Source: ZLKRG08 sp046091905 (GTDB lineage Bacteria > Actinomycetota > Actinomycetes > Nanopelagicales > Nanopelagicaceae). From it: a stretch of DNA of 41,491 nucleotides. Positions 8,018 through 16,488 of this stretch are shown here, in pieces (position 1 is the first letter of the stretch; each line of letters begins with the position of its first letter). The position numbers and the translations under genes were made by a program. The notes beneath the pieces are model-generated. The model did not search any database, was not told where the DNA came from, and saw only the letters and a program-made list of their open reading frames with translations. The stretch spans positions 1 through 41,491 of the forward strand of contig JBJTCN010000014.1 in NCBI GenBank assembly GCA_046091905.1. The letters run 5' to 3'.

Positions 8018-9904
8018 TTAGTGGCAGTTCTTTTCGACCGGCTCAGATGCGGCGACATCAATTCCGGGGCTTCTTCTAAAAAAGCCACTTGGCTTGAGAT
8101 GAAATCCCGTACGTTCCACCGGCATCACTGGCCAATCTTCGGTTCGAGGTATGTGATTAGTGCCAAAAACATGCCACAGAATTAGATCCGTATTTTCAAT
8201 TGATCTATTCTGCTTAGTCCATTCAGGTAACCCTGCGCCACCTTCATGTTGAAAAGGGTAATCACCTGCTGGATAGCGCTCTTCGGTTTTATTTGGAGTA
8301 ACCCATAAATGCTTAAACATAAAACCAGCACGCTTGCCGAGCACTGAATTCTCTAAAGCTAATGGATAAGTAGTATGTCCCGAAATCAACTTATATCCCA
8401 CGCTCTGGTTCACATGGTTTTTCTTATTTGGATTAACTATTTTCCAAAACCTACTCTTAATAGGATCAATTAATCTCTGCGCTTCTGTTTCATTTTTAAA
8501 AATGGTTTCACGAGTCTCATAGGCGCCGCCATATGGATTCTTTTCACCCTGTGGATGCGCAAACGATTCAACTTCGGCCACGCTATTTTCAGCGCCGTCG
8601 ATATCTAAATCTAATCTCGCACAGAGTATGTGTTGATGATACGGAGCCCATAATCCCGGTTCTAATTCCGTAGCGGAGGGATGTGGTGCTCCTGGTTTAT
8701 CAGCTAAGGTCAAAACTATTCCGGTTAATTTTGCTTCAAATTCTATTGAGCCATCTTGGTAGAAATACCAGAAATATCCATATTCGTAATTATTAACTGT
8801 GACTATTGAAGAAGCTACAAATCTCCTACCTCTGCGCACCTCCGTGTGACCGTCTACATCTACATGCTTCCATAAAATTCCAAAGTCTTCTTCGTGCATA
8901 CAAATGGCATTTTTGATTTCACGGACCCGACCATCGCTTTCGGTGACTGCCACATCTAAATAACTAATCTCACCTAAACAATCACATCCGAGTGTTAAGG
9001 AGTTTGTAAAGTTTCCTAACCCAAATTCACCGGTATCAAAGGCATTTTTGCGATATGCACCTTGGGCTGGATCTCCATATGGAATTACCAATTCCGCGAT
9101 AGATAATCGATGTGCAATTTTTCGCCAATTACCCTCATCATTAAATTGCACATCGTGAATAACCAACCCTTCTCGTTGATCAAAACCTACTCGAAAAGAC
9201 CACCGCTCCCACTTGATATTCCAGCCTTCAATTTCAAAAGATCCACCTTCTGGTTGATGAATCATCAACTCCTTGAGTTTGATATTTCCACCTGTTTGCG
9301 ACTCTCGGTAAGGTCCTGGAGTTACCGGGATTGGTACTCCTTCAGTATTCTCTAAATGCACCAACTCCACTGCATCAATATCTACGATGGCATGAAGGCC
9401 GTGAATCGGGTGTGCATAGAAATTAGCATTTGGTGTTGGTTGGTGCCACATTGGCGTCCAGATTAATCTACGACCATCATCTAAATGTTTTGGAATCTGA
9501 GCGCCTATCGGCCAAGTTTCCATATGTACTTCTTCGATATTTTTTATTCCACGATTAGCAAGTGCTTCTAGTACAGAAGGATTTTTGCGTACAACTGCAA
9601 GCGCAATAGCGGATTCCACCGCGCTAATTGGAGATTTAGCATTTGGAATCTCTTGAAAACTTTTGACTTCTCCAGATACCGAAATCACGCCTTCGCTAAC
9701 CACTGCCAGCTTACGATCCCAGATAGTTACGCGGGCATCACGGTCTATTTCATTGCCACTTGATAAATCCGCTTTTGAAGGTTCATTTAATTGCACCATT
9801 GCGAATAGATGCTGCGGACCTAAATCCCAAGCTTTTTTAGCGTGGGACACAATTAACTCTTGTTCTGCAAAACTTAGCGGATCAAGCGGATGCGCATAAC
9901 TCAT
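8018..9904 (-). CDS. Copper amine oxidase (primary-amine oxidase, TPQ enzyme)
   Basis: Oxidises a primary amine to aldehyde, NH3 and H2O2 using O2, Cu(II) and self-generated topaquinone. 628 residues, typical for the bacterial family. The topaquinone precursor is Tyr373 in NNYEYG. Copper ligands are H423 and H425 (PYHQH) and H584 (GTNHIPR). The catalytic-base Asp is D290 (AFDTGEFGLG), followed by LGCDCLG. No obvious signal peptide is seen, so the enzyme is probably cytoplasmic. It starts 17 bp after fdhD and may be the last gene of a betA-fdhD-amine oxidase transcript. Substrate unknown: ethanolamine, phenethylamine/tyramine or polyamines are candidates given the PuuC-like dehydrogenase next door. 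Its presence implies an oxygen-using organism. Confidence 0.95.
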   Translation of the reverse strand: MSYAHPLDPLSFAEQELIVSHAKKAWDLGPQHLFAMVQLNEPSKADLSSGNEIDRDARVTIWDRKLAVVSEGVISVSGEVKSFQEIPNAKSPISAVESAIALAVVRKNPSVLEALANRGIKNIEEVHMETWPIGAQIPKHLDDGRRLIWTPMWHQPTPNANFYAHPIHGLHAIVDIDAVELVHLENTEGVPIPVTPGPYRESQTGGNIKLKELMIHQPEGGSFEIEGWNIKWERWSFRVGFDQREGLVIHDVQFNDEGNWRKIAHRLSIAELVIPYGDPAQGAYRKNAFDTGEFGLGNFTNSLTLGCDCLGEISYLDVAVTESDGRVREIKNAICMHEEDFGILWKHVDVDGHTEVRRGRRFVASSIVTVNNYEYGYFWYFYQDGSIEFEAKLTGIVLTLADKPGAPHPSATELEPGLWAPYHQHILCARLDLDIDGAENSVAEVESFAHPQGEKNPYGGAYETRETIFKNETEAQRLIDPIKSRFWKIVNPNKKNHVNQSVGYKLISGHTTYPLALENSVLGKRAGFMFKHLWVTPNKTEERYPAGDYPFQHEGGAGLPEWTKQNRSIENTDLILWHVFGTNHIPRTEDWPVMPVERTGFHLKPSGFFRRSPGIDVAASEPVEKNCH

Positions 9905-9921
9905 ACTGGCAGTATAGATAT

Positions 9922-10749
9922 TTAGATAATACTGTGGAACTCTTTAGCACTACCATTTCGAGCAAATGCAATTAGTTTTAAATTGAATCTATTCGCTAGT
10001 TCAATAGCTAGTGAAGTCGGAGCGCTGACGCCTACAAGTGCAGAAATTCCCGCACAAATAGCCTTTTGTACTATCTCGTATCCAACTCTTCCGGATACAA
10101 CTAATACCCAGTTAGATAGTGGCAGCTGGTGGCTCATTAGCGCATCGCCAATTACTTTATCTACTGCATTATGTCGGCCAACATCTTCGCGAACCCAGAC
10201 CACTTCATCATTTGGGTTTAAAAGTAGCGCGGCATGTAGGCCACCCGTCTTTTCAAAAATTTGTTGTCGACCTTGTAATTTATCGGCTAATTTCGCCAAT
10301 TCCTCAACACTTTTTTTTGATTGACTTACTGGCAAAATTCCACGCACTTCCAAATCAGAAATATTAGAAGAGCCACATACACCACAGGCTGAATTCATGG
10401 TAAATCTACGATCCATTTTGCGTGAGAAATCTGGCGCATCACTAGTAACTTCTGCGATTACGACGTTTGCTCTTTGGCGTGGAGTAAGTGAACGGTCACC
10501 ACAAACTTTTACCGTAATCAATTGATTTGTATTTGTTAAGAAACCTTCTCCCCAAAGAAAGCCCGCCGCTAATTGCAGATCTGCACCAGGAGTGCGCATA
10601 GTAATGCCAAGTTGTACTTCCTGGTCACCTTTTTTGATTCGAATTTCTAGCGGCTCTTCGACCACTACGCTATCTGAAGAGATACTCCCTGAATCACTAC
10701 GTTTGACCTTTACCTTTTGGATAGTGGAAGGTGCATCATGACTTGCCAT
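9922..10749 (-). CDS. fdhD: FdhD, formate dehydrogenase sulfurtransferase
   Basis: Transfers sulfur from cysteine desulfurase to the bis-MGD cofactor so that molybdenum/tungsten formate dehydrogenases become active. About 275 residues. The sulfur-carrying motif CGVC is at residues 122-125 (MNSACGVCG). The conserved VREDVGRHNAVDKVIG and SGRVGYEIVQKA segments are present. The preferred start is ATG at 10749, inside the last codons of betA (14-nt overlap); a longer reading frame begins further upstream. Its client is almost certainly the formate dehydrogenase encoded at 25.4-30.3 kb, so its position behind choline dehydrogenase ties formate oxidation to choline use. Confidence 0.93.
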   Translation of the reverse strand: MASHDAPSTIQKVKVKRSDSGSISSDSVVVEEPLEIRIKKGDQEVQLGITMRTPGADLQLAAGFLWGEGFLTNTNQLITVKVCGDRSLTPRQRANVVIAEVTSDAPDFSRKMDRRFTMNSACGVCGSSNISDLEVRGILPVSQSKKSVEELAKLADKLQGRQQIFEKTGGLHAALLLNPNDEVVWVREDVGRHNAVDKVIGDALMSHQLPLSNWVLVVSGRVGYEIVQKAICAGISALVGVSAPTSLAIELANRFNLKLIAFARNGSAKEFHSII

Positions 10750-12382
10750 GAATATAAAACTCTGCATTATCTGCAGGTAATGTACCTTTGCCAATAATTA
10801 AATCTGCAGCACGTTCGGCCACCATTATTACTGGCGCATAAATATTTCCATTTGTGACATATGGAAATACTGAGGCATCCACTACTCGTAAACCTTCCAC
10901 ACCATGTACTTTCATATTAGTTGGGTCAACGACAGACATGGAATCGGTGCCCATCTTTGCCGTGCAACATGGATGTAGCGCGGTTTCCGCATCTTTTCGC
11001 ACCCAATCGAGAATCTCTTCATCATTTGAAACAGATGGACCTGGCGAAGTCTCCCCTGCATTCATTGAATCCATCGCAGGTTGCGTCATGATCAATCGAG
11101 CTTGGCGAATTCCTTCAACCCATTCACGACGATCCTGTTCGGTGGATAGATAATTAAATTGCAGTGCAGGTTTATCGAATGGATTGGTGCTCTTAATTTT
11201 TAACCAACCACGCGAATCTGAATACATCGGACCGATATGGAATTGATAGCCATGTCCACCTTTAGGTCCAGTGCCGTCATATCTAATTGCAAGTGGTAAG
11301 AAGTGATACATCAAATTTGGATAGGCAACTTCGTTATTGCTGCGAGTAAAACCGCCAGCTTCAAAATGATTGGTAGCGCCCGGTCCGGTGCGGAAAAAGA
11401 GCCATAAGAATCCAATCCAAGGGCGTTTCCAGAATTTAAGCGAAGGTTGCTGGGTTACAGGTTGCTTGCACTTGTATTGAACATAAACTTCTAAATGATC
11501 CTGCAAATTTGCACCGACGCCAGGTAAGTGCTGCACCATTTTTACGCCAAGCGGCGCTAAATCGTTCTCATTTCCAATTCCAGATAATTGCAAAATTTGT
11601 GGAGTATTAATTGAGCCACCACTGAGGATGATCTCTTTGCCTATAATTTTCTGTAATTTGCCTTTAATTATTACCTCGACGCCAACTGCAGTTTTGTCTT
11701 CAAACAAAACCTTAGTGACCATAGCACGAGTTTTTACGGTGAGATTCTTCCGTTTTAGAATTGGGTAAAGATAAGCACGAGCTGCACTTAATCTGCGACC
11801 GCGATATACAGTGCGATCAAAGCGTGCAAAACCCTCTTGGCGATATCCATTCACATCTTTGGTGATATTAAATCCAGCTTGTTGTACCGCTTCGAAGAAT
11901 TGCTTAAATAGTGGCCCCTTGGATGGGCCGCGTTCTAATTTAAGTGGACCATTGCCACCGCGAAGTGGTCCGTTTGGATCTGCTAAACAATTCTCCATCT
12001 TTTTAAAATATGGCAAGCAATGTGCATAATCCCAATCTTGCATTCCTTGATCTTTACTCCAACGCTCATAATCCATTGGATTTCCACGTTGAAAGATCAT
12101 GCCATTAATAGAAGAAGAACCACCTAAGACTTTGCCGCGCGCATGATAAATCTTTCGGCCATTCATATATGGCTCTGGTTCGGATTCATAGATCCAGTCG
12201 TAATGCTTGCTACCAATTGGAAATGCCAAACCAGCCGGCATATGTATAAAGACATCCCATTTGTAATCGCGACGACCTGCTTCGAGAACAATGATTTCTT
12301 TAGTTGAGTCGGCGCTAAGTCGATTAGCTAATACGCAACCAGCAGAGCCACCGCCAACAATGATGTAGTCATAAGTTTTCAA
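10736..12382 (-). CDS. betA: Choline dehydrogenase (GMC oxidoreductase)
   Basis: FAD enzyme oxidising choline to betaine aldehyde. 548 residues, close to E. coli BetA. It has the N-terminal ADP-binding motif GGGSAGCVLANRLS, the GMC signature GKVLGGSSSINGM, the BetA-like segment NHFEAGGFTRS, and the catalytic-histidine region ALHPCCTAKMG near residue 475. It starts with TTG at 12382, supported by a GGAG ribosome site. It is the first gene after the strong terminator at 12404-12442, so it has its own promoter, and it overlaps fdhD. The aldehyde product would be the substrate of the betaine-aldehyde dehydrogenase at 16.5-18.0 kb. Specificity for choline rests on overall similarity and context. 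Confidence 0.9.
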   Translation of the reverse strand: MKTYDYIIVGGGSAGCVLANRLSADSTKEIIVLEAGRRDYKWDVFIHMPAGLAFPIGSKHYDWIYESEPEPYMNGRKIYHARGKVLGGSSSINGMIFQRGNPMDYERWSKDQGMQDWDYAHCLPYFKKMENCLADPNGPLRGGNGPLKLERGPSKGPLFKQFFEAVQQAGFNITKDVNGYRQEGFARFDRTVYRGRRLSAARAYLYPILKRKNLTVKTRAMVTKVLFEDKTAVGVEVIIKGKLQKIIGKEIILSGGSINTPQILQLSGIGNENDLAPLGVKMVQHLPGVGANLQDHLEVYVQYKCKQPVTQQPSLKFWKRPWIGFLWLFFRTGPGATNHFEAGGFTRSNNEVAYPNLMYHFLPLAIRYDGTGPKGGHGYQFHIGPMYSDSRGWLKIKSTNPFDKPALQFNYLSTEQDRREWVEGIRQARLIMTQPAMDSMNAGETSPGPSVSNDEEILDWVRKDAETALHPCCTAKMGTDSMSVVDPTNMKVHGVEGLRVVDASVFPYVTNGNIYAPVIMVAERAADLIIGKGTLPADNAEFYIHGKS

Positions 12383-12403
12383 AGAATTGCTCCGATCATA
12401 AAT

Positions 12404-12442
12404 AAAACCGCCCGGCTAAATTCTATCAAGCCGGGCGGTTTT
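12404..12442 (-). terminator. Strong rho-independent terminator after opuAC
   Basis: AAAACCGCCCGGCT at 12404-12417 and AGCCGGGCGGTTTT at 12429-12442 form a perfect 14-bp GC-rich stem with an 11-base loop flanked by A and T runs. It begins 12 bases beyond the stop of the betaine-binding protein gene, so it ends the mttB-like/betB/opu transcript. The symmetric A/T tails would let it act in both directions. It separates that operon from betA. Confidence 0.9.
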
Positions 12443-12454
12443 ACAAGTAACTAA

Positions 12455-13417
12455 CTACTTACCAATCCAAGCCTTTACTTGGTCTTGATGAGCATCGATC
12501 CACTTCTTGGCAGCTTCTTCCGGCTTCATTCCGCCTTCGATATCTGCTGCCACAGAGTTCTGATCATCGTTGGTCCACTTAAAGTTAGTCACCAAAGTCT
12601 TAAATGATGAATTAGAGTCACTTAATTTCTTTGAAATTAGCTTAACTAGTGGAGTCTCTGGATAATCAGTTAGACCTGAAGCCTTTGCGGCATCAGACCA
12701 ATCATTTGCTGGGAAGTGTACATGTCCCTTTTCAAGATTTGGAATCTTGGCAAACAATGTCCATGGCTGCCATGCATATCCAATAAATGCTGTCTTATTG
12801 GCTTCAGCTTTGGTAAACCCATCTACAAGGGCTGCTTCAGAACCAGAGAAGATAACTTTGAAGTTCAACTTGTTAGCTGAAACCATCTTCTCACCGACGG
12901 TTGTATAGCCCGGAGGTCCTTCATACCAAGCGCCTTTTCCACCTGAATCTGCAGTCTTAAATAGTGATGCATACTTATTTAGATTCTTGGAATCTGTGAT
13001 GTCTGGATATTTCTCTGCCATCCATGGTGCAACATACATTCCAATTAATCCAACATTTCCATTAAGGCCAGCATCAACAACTGCGCCACGATCTACCCAC
13101 TCTTGCCAACGTCCGCCGCCCCAATCTTCGATGATTACATCGATGGTGCCAGCTTCCATTGCATCATAAGTTGTTGGACCTTCATCCAATGTGGTTTGTG
13201 TGATGTTGCAACCTAATTCTTTTTTAGCTACTTCAGCTACAACTTGTGCTGATGCTGTGTAACCATTCCATGCGTGCATAGCAATTGCATAATCTCCGCA
13301 ATCGCCAGCTGTTGCGCTTGTTGAGTCGTTAACACTCTTGCTGCAACCAGAAAGTACTAGCGCAGTAGCAAGTGCAACGGTCACAACTAAGGAGCGACGA
13401 CCGACTAAAGATTTCAT
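12455..13417 (-). CDS. opuAC: Glycine betaine/choline-binding lipoprotein (OpuAC/ProX type)
   Basis: Extracytoplasmic substrate-binding lipoprotein of a quaternary-amine ABC importer, 320 residues. The signal peptide ends in a lipobox, VLSGC, with Cys25 as the lipidated residue. OpuAC-family features include the MHAWNGYTASAQV segment and EDWGGGRWQEW, a Trp-rich region of the kind that forms the aromatic cage around trimethylammonium groups. The ATG at 13417 is chosen because GGAGGG lies eight bases upstream; an in-frame extension to 13471 has no ribosome site. Last gene of the operon, 98 bp after the permease and just before a terminator. Glycine betaine, choline or proline betaine are the likely ligands. 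Confidence 0.9.
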   Translation of the reverse strand: MKSLVGRRSLVVTVALATALVLSGCSKSVNDSTSATAGDCGDYAIAMHAWNGYTASAQVVAEVAKKELGCNITQTTLDEGPTTYDAMEAGTIDVIIEDWGGGRWQEWVDRGAVVDAGLNGNVGLIGMYVAPWMAEKYPDITDSKNLNKYASLFKTADSGGKGAWYEGPPGYTTVGEKMVSANKLNFKVIFSGSEAALVDGFTKAEANKTAFIGYAWQPWTLFAKIPNLEKGHVHFPANDWSDAAKASGLTDYPETPLVKLISKKLSDSNSSFKTLVTNFKWTNDDQNSVAADIEGGMKPEEAAKKWIDAHQDQVKAWIGK

Positions 13418-13515
13418 TAACCCTCCTTGGGAGTTGATGTTTGCGTAAAGCCTAGAGGCAGAATGCGGCATTAACTAGGGTTTAATTGCTTTAAATCTTA
13501 AAAGTCTTGCTTAAT

Positions 13516-15441
13516 TTAGCTTCGTTTGGCGCTTGATTGCATAATGCGGTCAAAAATCACCCCGAGCAGCAGAATACATAGCCCCGCAATTAGGCCCTTT
13601 CCTTGTAATTCCGGCTTGGCATTTCCCACAATTACTAGATACCCCAAACCACCAGATCCGACAAAGCCTCCAATTACCACCACCGCTAATACATAAATTA
13701 GCCCTTGGTTTACAGCCAAGAGAATTGTTCTCTTAGCCGCTGGCAATTGCACCTTGGTAATGATCTGCCAAGTAGTCGAGCCTGCCGCAGTTGCAGCTTC
13801 TACTAATGACGTAGGAACTGCGCGGATTCCTTCGCAAACAATCTTCACGACAATGGGGATGGAATAGATAATGCCAGTAGCGATCGCGGTAAATCTGGTG
13901 GGTCCGAATAAACCTAGCATCGGAACGAGATAAACGAAGGCCGGTAAAGTTTGACCTGCATCTAGGAATGGTCTTAGAAATCTCTCAAGACGATCATTTC
14001 TACCAGTCCAAATTCCAAGCGACAATCCAACTAACATCGTTAGCAATGTACCAACAATGGTTTGAGTTAAAGTCAACATTGATTCATACCAAAGACCAGA
14101 TAGCACAATTGCCATGGACAAAACAAATGCAATGAAGGCAACTTTTCTCTCTGCAATGATTAATGCTATTGACACAATAAAACCAACAGTTAGATACCAC
14201 GGTGAAGCTGATAGTAAGGATTCCAGCGGATTCAAAACAACGTAAGAAATTAAATCTTTAAATCCAACTGTCAGAAAATATAGATTATCAAGAGTCCACT
14301 TAGTTGCATTATTGGTGAACACCTCAACCTCTTTGGCAATTGAGATTTCATTAGGCCAAATTGCAGCCCAAAGCAGAGTTCTTGATAAATAGACCGAAAT
14401 TACTGCCAATAACCCGGAAATTAATACAGTAATTCTTCGTCTCTTAATACTCTCAGGACTAGGAGGAATAAATGAAGCTTGGCGTTTAGCGGCTGCGCTG
14501 GTGCTGCGATCCATCAAAATCGCTAGGAAAACCACGGCTAATCCTGCAACAAAACCTTGTCCTACATTTCTAATTATCAAAGCAGAGACCACTGGTTTAC
14601 CAAGTCCAGGGGCGCCAATGAGGGCTGCAATTACTACGAAAGAAACAGCGGCCATCACTGTTTGATTAACTCCCAAAACAATCATTTGTTTTGCCATCGG
14701 AAGTTGTACTTTGAAGAGCGTTTGTTTTTTAGTTGAGCCAATTGATTCAGATGCTTCGATTGGAGATTGATTTAAATTCCTGATGGCATGCGAAGTGATA
14801 CGGATAGAGATCGGAATTGCATAAATCATGGTCGCGATGGTTGCCGACGCAGCACCAATCATAAATACCAGCGCGATTGGCGCCATATAAACCAAAGTTG
14901 GCAAGATTTGTGCCAAATCTAAAAATGGAGTCAATATTTTCAAGACTCTATTTGATAGTCCTGCCCAAATTCCTAGCGGGATTCCAATTGATAGTGAAAG
15001 TAAAACTGCCGCCAACGTCATAGCAATAGAATCCATCGTAAATTGCCACATGCCTAATGCACCACAACCGAGTAACAAAACGATTGATAACAAAGCTGTG
15101 CGCCATTGACTCGTTGCAAAAACAATAAACCCAATGAGTCCTACTACACCCAGCCAACCAACTGAAGGAATAGTCGAGCCTTGCACCGGAGTAGCAATTG
15201 CATTTCTGATTATTTGCACAAATCCATCAATAAAAGCACGAATTGGATTAAAAAAATATATAAAAGCAGGGCTCTCGGTACGATTGCCTCGAAGTTCTAA
15301 AGCTTTTTTACCTACAAATGCCGTGAAACTAGTATTTTCATAGGTATCTAATTGCAAAGTGTTTCGACCATGCAAAACTCTTGCCAGTATTATCCAAATA
15401 GCGACCGAAGCCGTTAGTAAATAGCTTTTGCGCAATCGCAT
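13516..15441 (-). CDS. opuAB: Betaine/choline ABC transporter permease, two permease domains fused
   Basis: Inner-membrane permease of 641 residues, about twice the usual ProW/OpuAB length. It contains two BPD-transport domains: roughly residues 120-320 and 440-640. Each has its own EAA loop (EASESIGSTKKQTLFKVQLP and EAATAAGSTTWQIITKVQLP), so one chain supplies both halves of the channel. The first 90 residues hold one extra helix and a polar region. The start overlaps the ATPase stop as TAATG. The binding protein follows as a separate lipoprotein rather than being fused. Confidence 0.9.
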   Translation of the reverse strand: MRLRKSYLLTASVAIWIILARVLHGRNTLQLDTYENTSFTAFVGKKALELRGNRTESPAFIYFFNPIRAFIDGFVQIIRNAIATPVQGSTIPSVGWLGVVGLIGFIVFATSQWRTALLSIVLLLGCGALGMWQFTMDSIAMTLAAVLLSLSIGIPLGIWAGLSNRVLKILTPFLDLAQILPTLVYMAPIALVFMIGAASATIATMIYAIPISIRITSHAIRNLNQSPIEASESIGSTKKQTLFKVQLPMAKQMIVLGVNQTVMAAVSFVVIAALIGAPGLGKPVVSALIIRNVGQGFVAGLAVVFLAILMDRSTSAAAKRQASFIPPSPESIKRRRITVLISGLLAVISVYLSRTLLWAAIWPNEISIAKEVEVFTNNATKWTLDNLYFLTVGFKDLISYVVLNPLESLLSASPWYLTVGFIVSIALIIAERKVAFIAFVLSMAIVLSGLWYESMLTLTQTIVGTLLTMLVGLSLGIWTGRNDRLERFLRPFLDAGQTLPAFVYLVPMLGLFGPTRFTAIATGIIYSIPIVVKIVCEGIRAVPTSLVEAATAAGSTTWQIITKVQLPAAKRTILLAVNQGLIYVLAVVVIGGFVGSGGLGYLVIVGNAKPELQGKGLIAGLCILLLGVIFDRIMQSSAKRS

Positions 15442-16466
15442 TAAGCCACGCCTGCAATAAGACCCAAAACATCTTCCGTTGAAACAACCCCAATCGAATT
15501 GCCATTTTCAATAATATGAATGGGTTTTTGAGCTTTCATAATCGTTTGGGTCGCTTCGCGAATAATCATATTTGCAGGTAGCTCCACATTTGCGGCGCTC
15601 TCATCAGAACGAAGTGGTCGTGCTAAATATTTAAGTGTGAGCACGTGAGATTTGGCAATATCGCGGACGAAATTAGCTACATATTCATCTTTTGGGTTAG
15701 CTACTAATTCTTCGGGTGTACCCACTTGAATCAGTGCACCATCTCTCATGATTGCAATGCGATCACCGACCTTGGCTGCTTCTTGCAAATCATGAGTAAT
15801 AAAAACCATGGTCTTACCTAAGTCATGATGCAGTCGAATCACTTCATTCTGCATATCACGGCGAATCAAAGGATCAAGTGCTGAGAATGGTTCATCTAAG
15901 AACATAATTTGTGGATCTACTGCTAACGCACGAGCCAAACCAACGCGTTGTTGCATGCCACCAGATAGTTGCTCTGGATAGGCTTCAGAAAAACCTTGCA
16001 GTCCTACAAGTTCGATTACTTCATGTGCGCGCTTATGGCGATCTGCTTTAGAGACTCCATTGATTTCTAAAGAATAAGCGATGTTATCTACCACTTTGCG
16101 ATGTGGCAGTAACCCAAAGTGCTGAAAGACCATTGAAAATTTAGTGCGGCGTAATTCGCGTAAGCGATTTGCGTCAACTTTTAGAATATCATCGCCATCG
16201 TAAATTAATTCACCCCGAGTTGGTTCGATTAATCTAATCATGCAACGAACGAGCGTTGATTTTCCAGAGCCAGAAAGTCCCATGACTACGAAGACTTCGC
16301 CCTTAGCTACCTCAAAAGAGACATCGCGGACTGCGATGGTGTTGCCGGTCTTGTTTCTTAGTTCGGTACGACTTAAATCAGCATCCGGAGTACCGATTAA
16401 TTTCTCCGCATTTGGTCCAAAAACTTTCCAGACATTTCTAACTGAGATTATCGAAGAAGATGACAT
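15441..16466 (-). CDS. opuAA: Betaine/choline ABC transporter ATP-binding protein
   Basis: ATPase powering the quaternary-amine importer, 341 residues. Walker A is GLSGSGKST (63-71), the ABC signature LSGGMQQ is at 167-173, and Walker B ends in LDEP (about 190-193). The family-specific N-terminal region (KVFGPNAEKLI) is that of ProV/OpuAA. After the nucleotide-binding domain a short C-terminal CBS-like segment (residues 290-341) remains, shorter than the tandem CBS pair of osmosensing OpuAA. Transport here may therefore be regulated less by ionic strength, fitting catabolic use. A GGAGG ribosome site precedes the ATG, and the end overlaps opuAB by one base. Confidence 0.93.
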   Translation of the reverse strand: MSSSSIISVRNVWKVFGPNAEKLIGTPDADLSRTELRNKTGNTIAVRDVSFEVAKGEVFVVMGLSGSGKSTLVRCMIRLIEPTRGELIYDGDDILKVDANRLRELRRTKFSMVFQHFGLLPHRKVVDNIAYSLEINGVSKADRHKRAHEVIELVGLQGFSEAYPEQLSGGMQQRVGLARALAVDPQIMFLDEPFSALDPLIRRDMQNEVIRLHHDLGKTMVFITHDLQEAAKVGDRIAIMRDGALIQVGTPEELVANPKDEYVANFVRDIAKSHVLTLKYLARPLRSDESAANVELPANMIIREATQTIMKAQKPIHIIENGNSIGVVSTEDVLGLIAGVA

Positions 16467-16488
16467 TTATCCTCCGCAAGCTATTTGG

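Noticed and set aside
10119..10367. Plus-strand open frames opposite fdhD and similar frames opposite most genes
   Set aside because: They lie wholly antisense to clear genes, lack ribosome sites and match no recognisable family.
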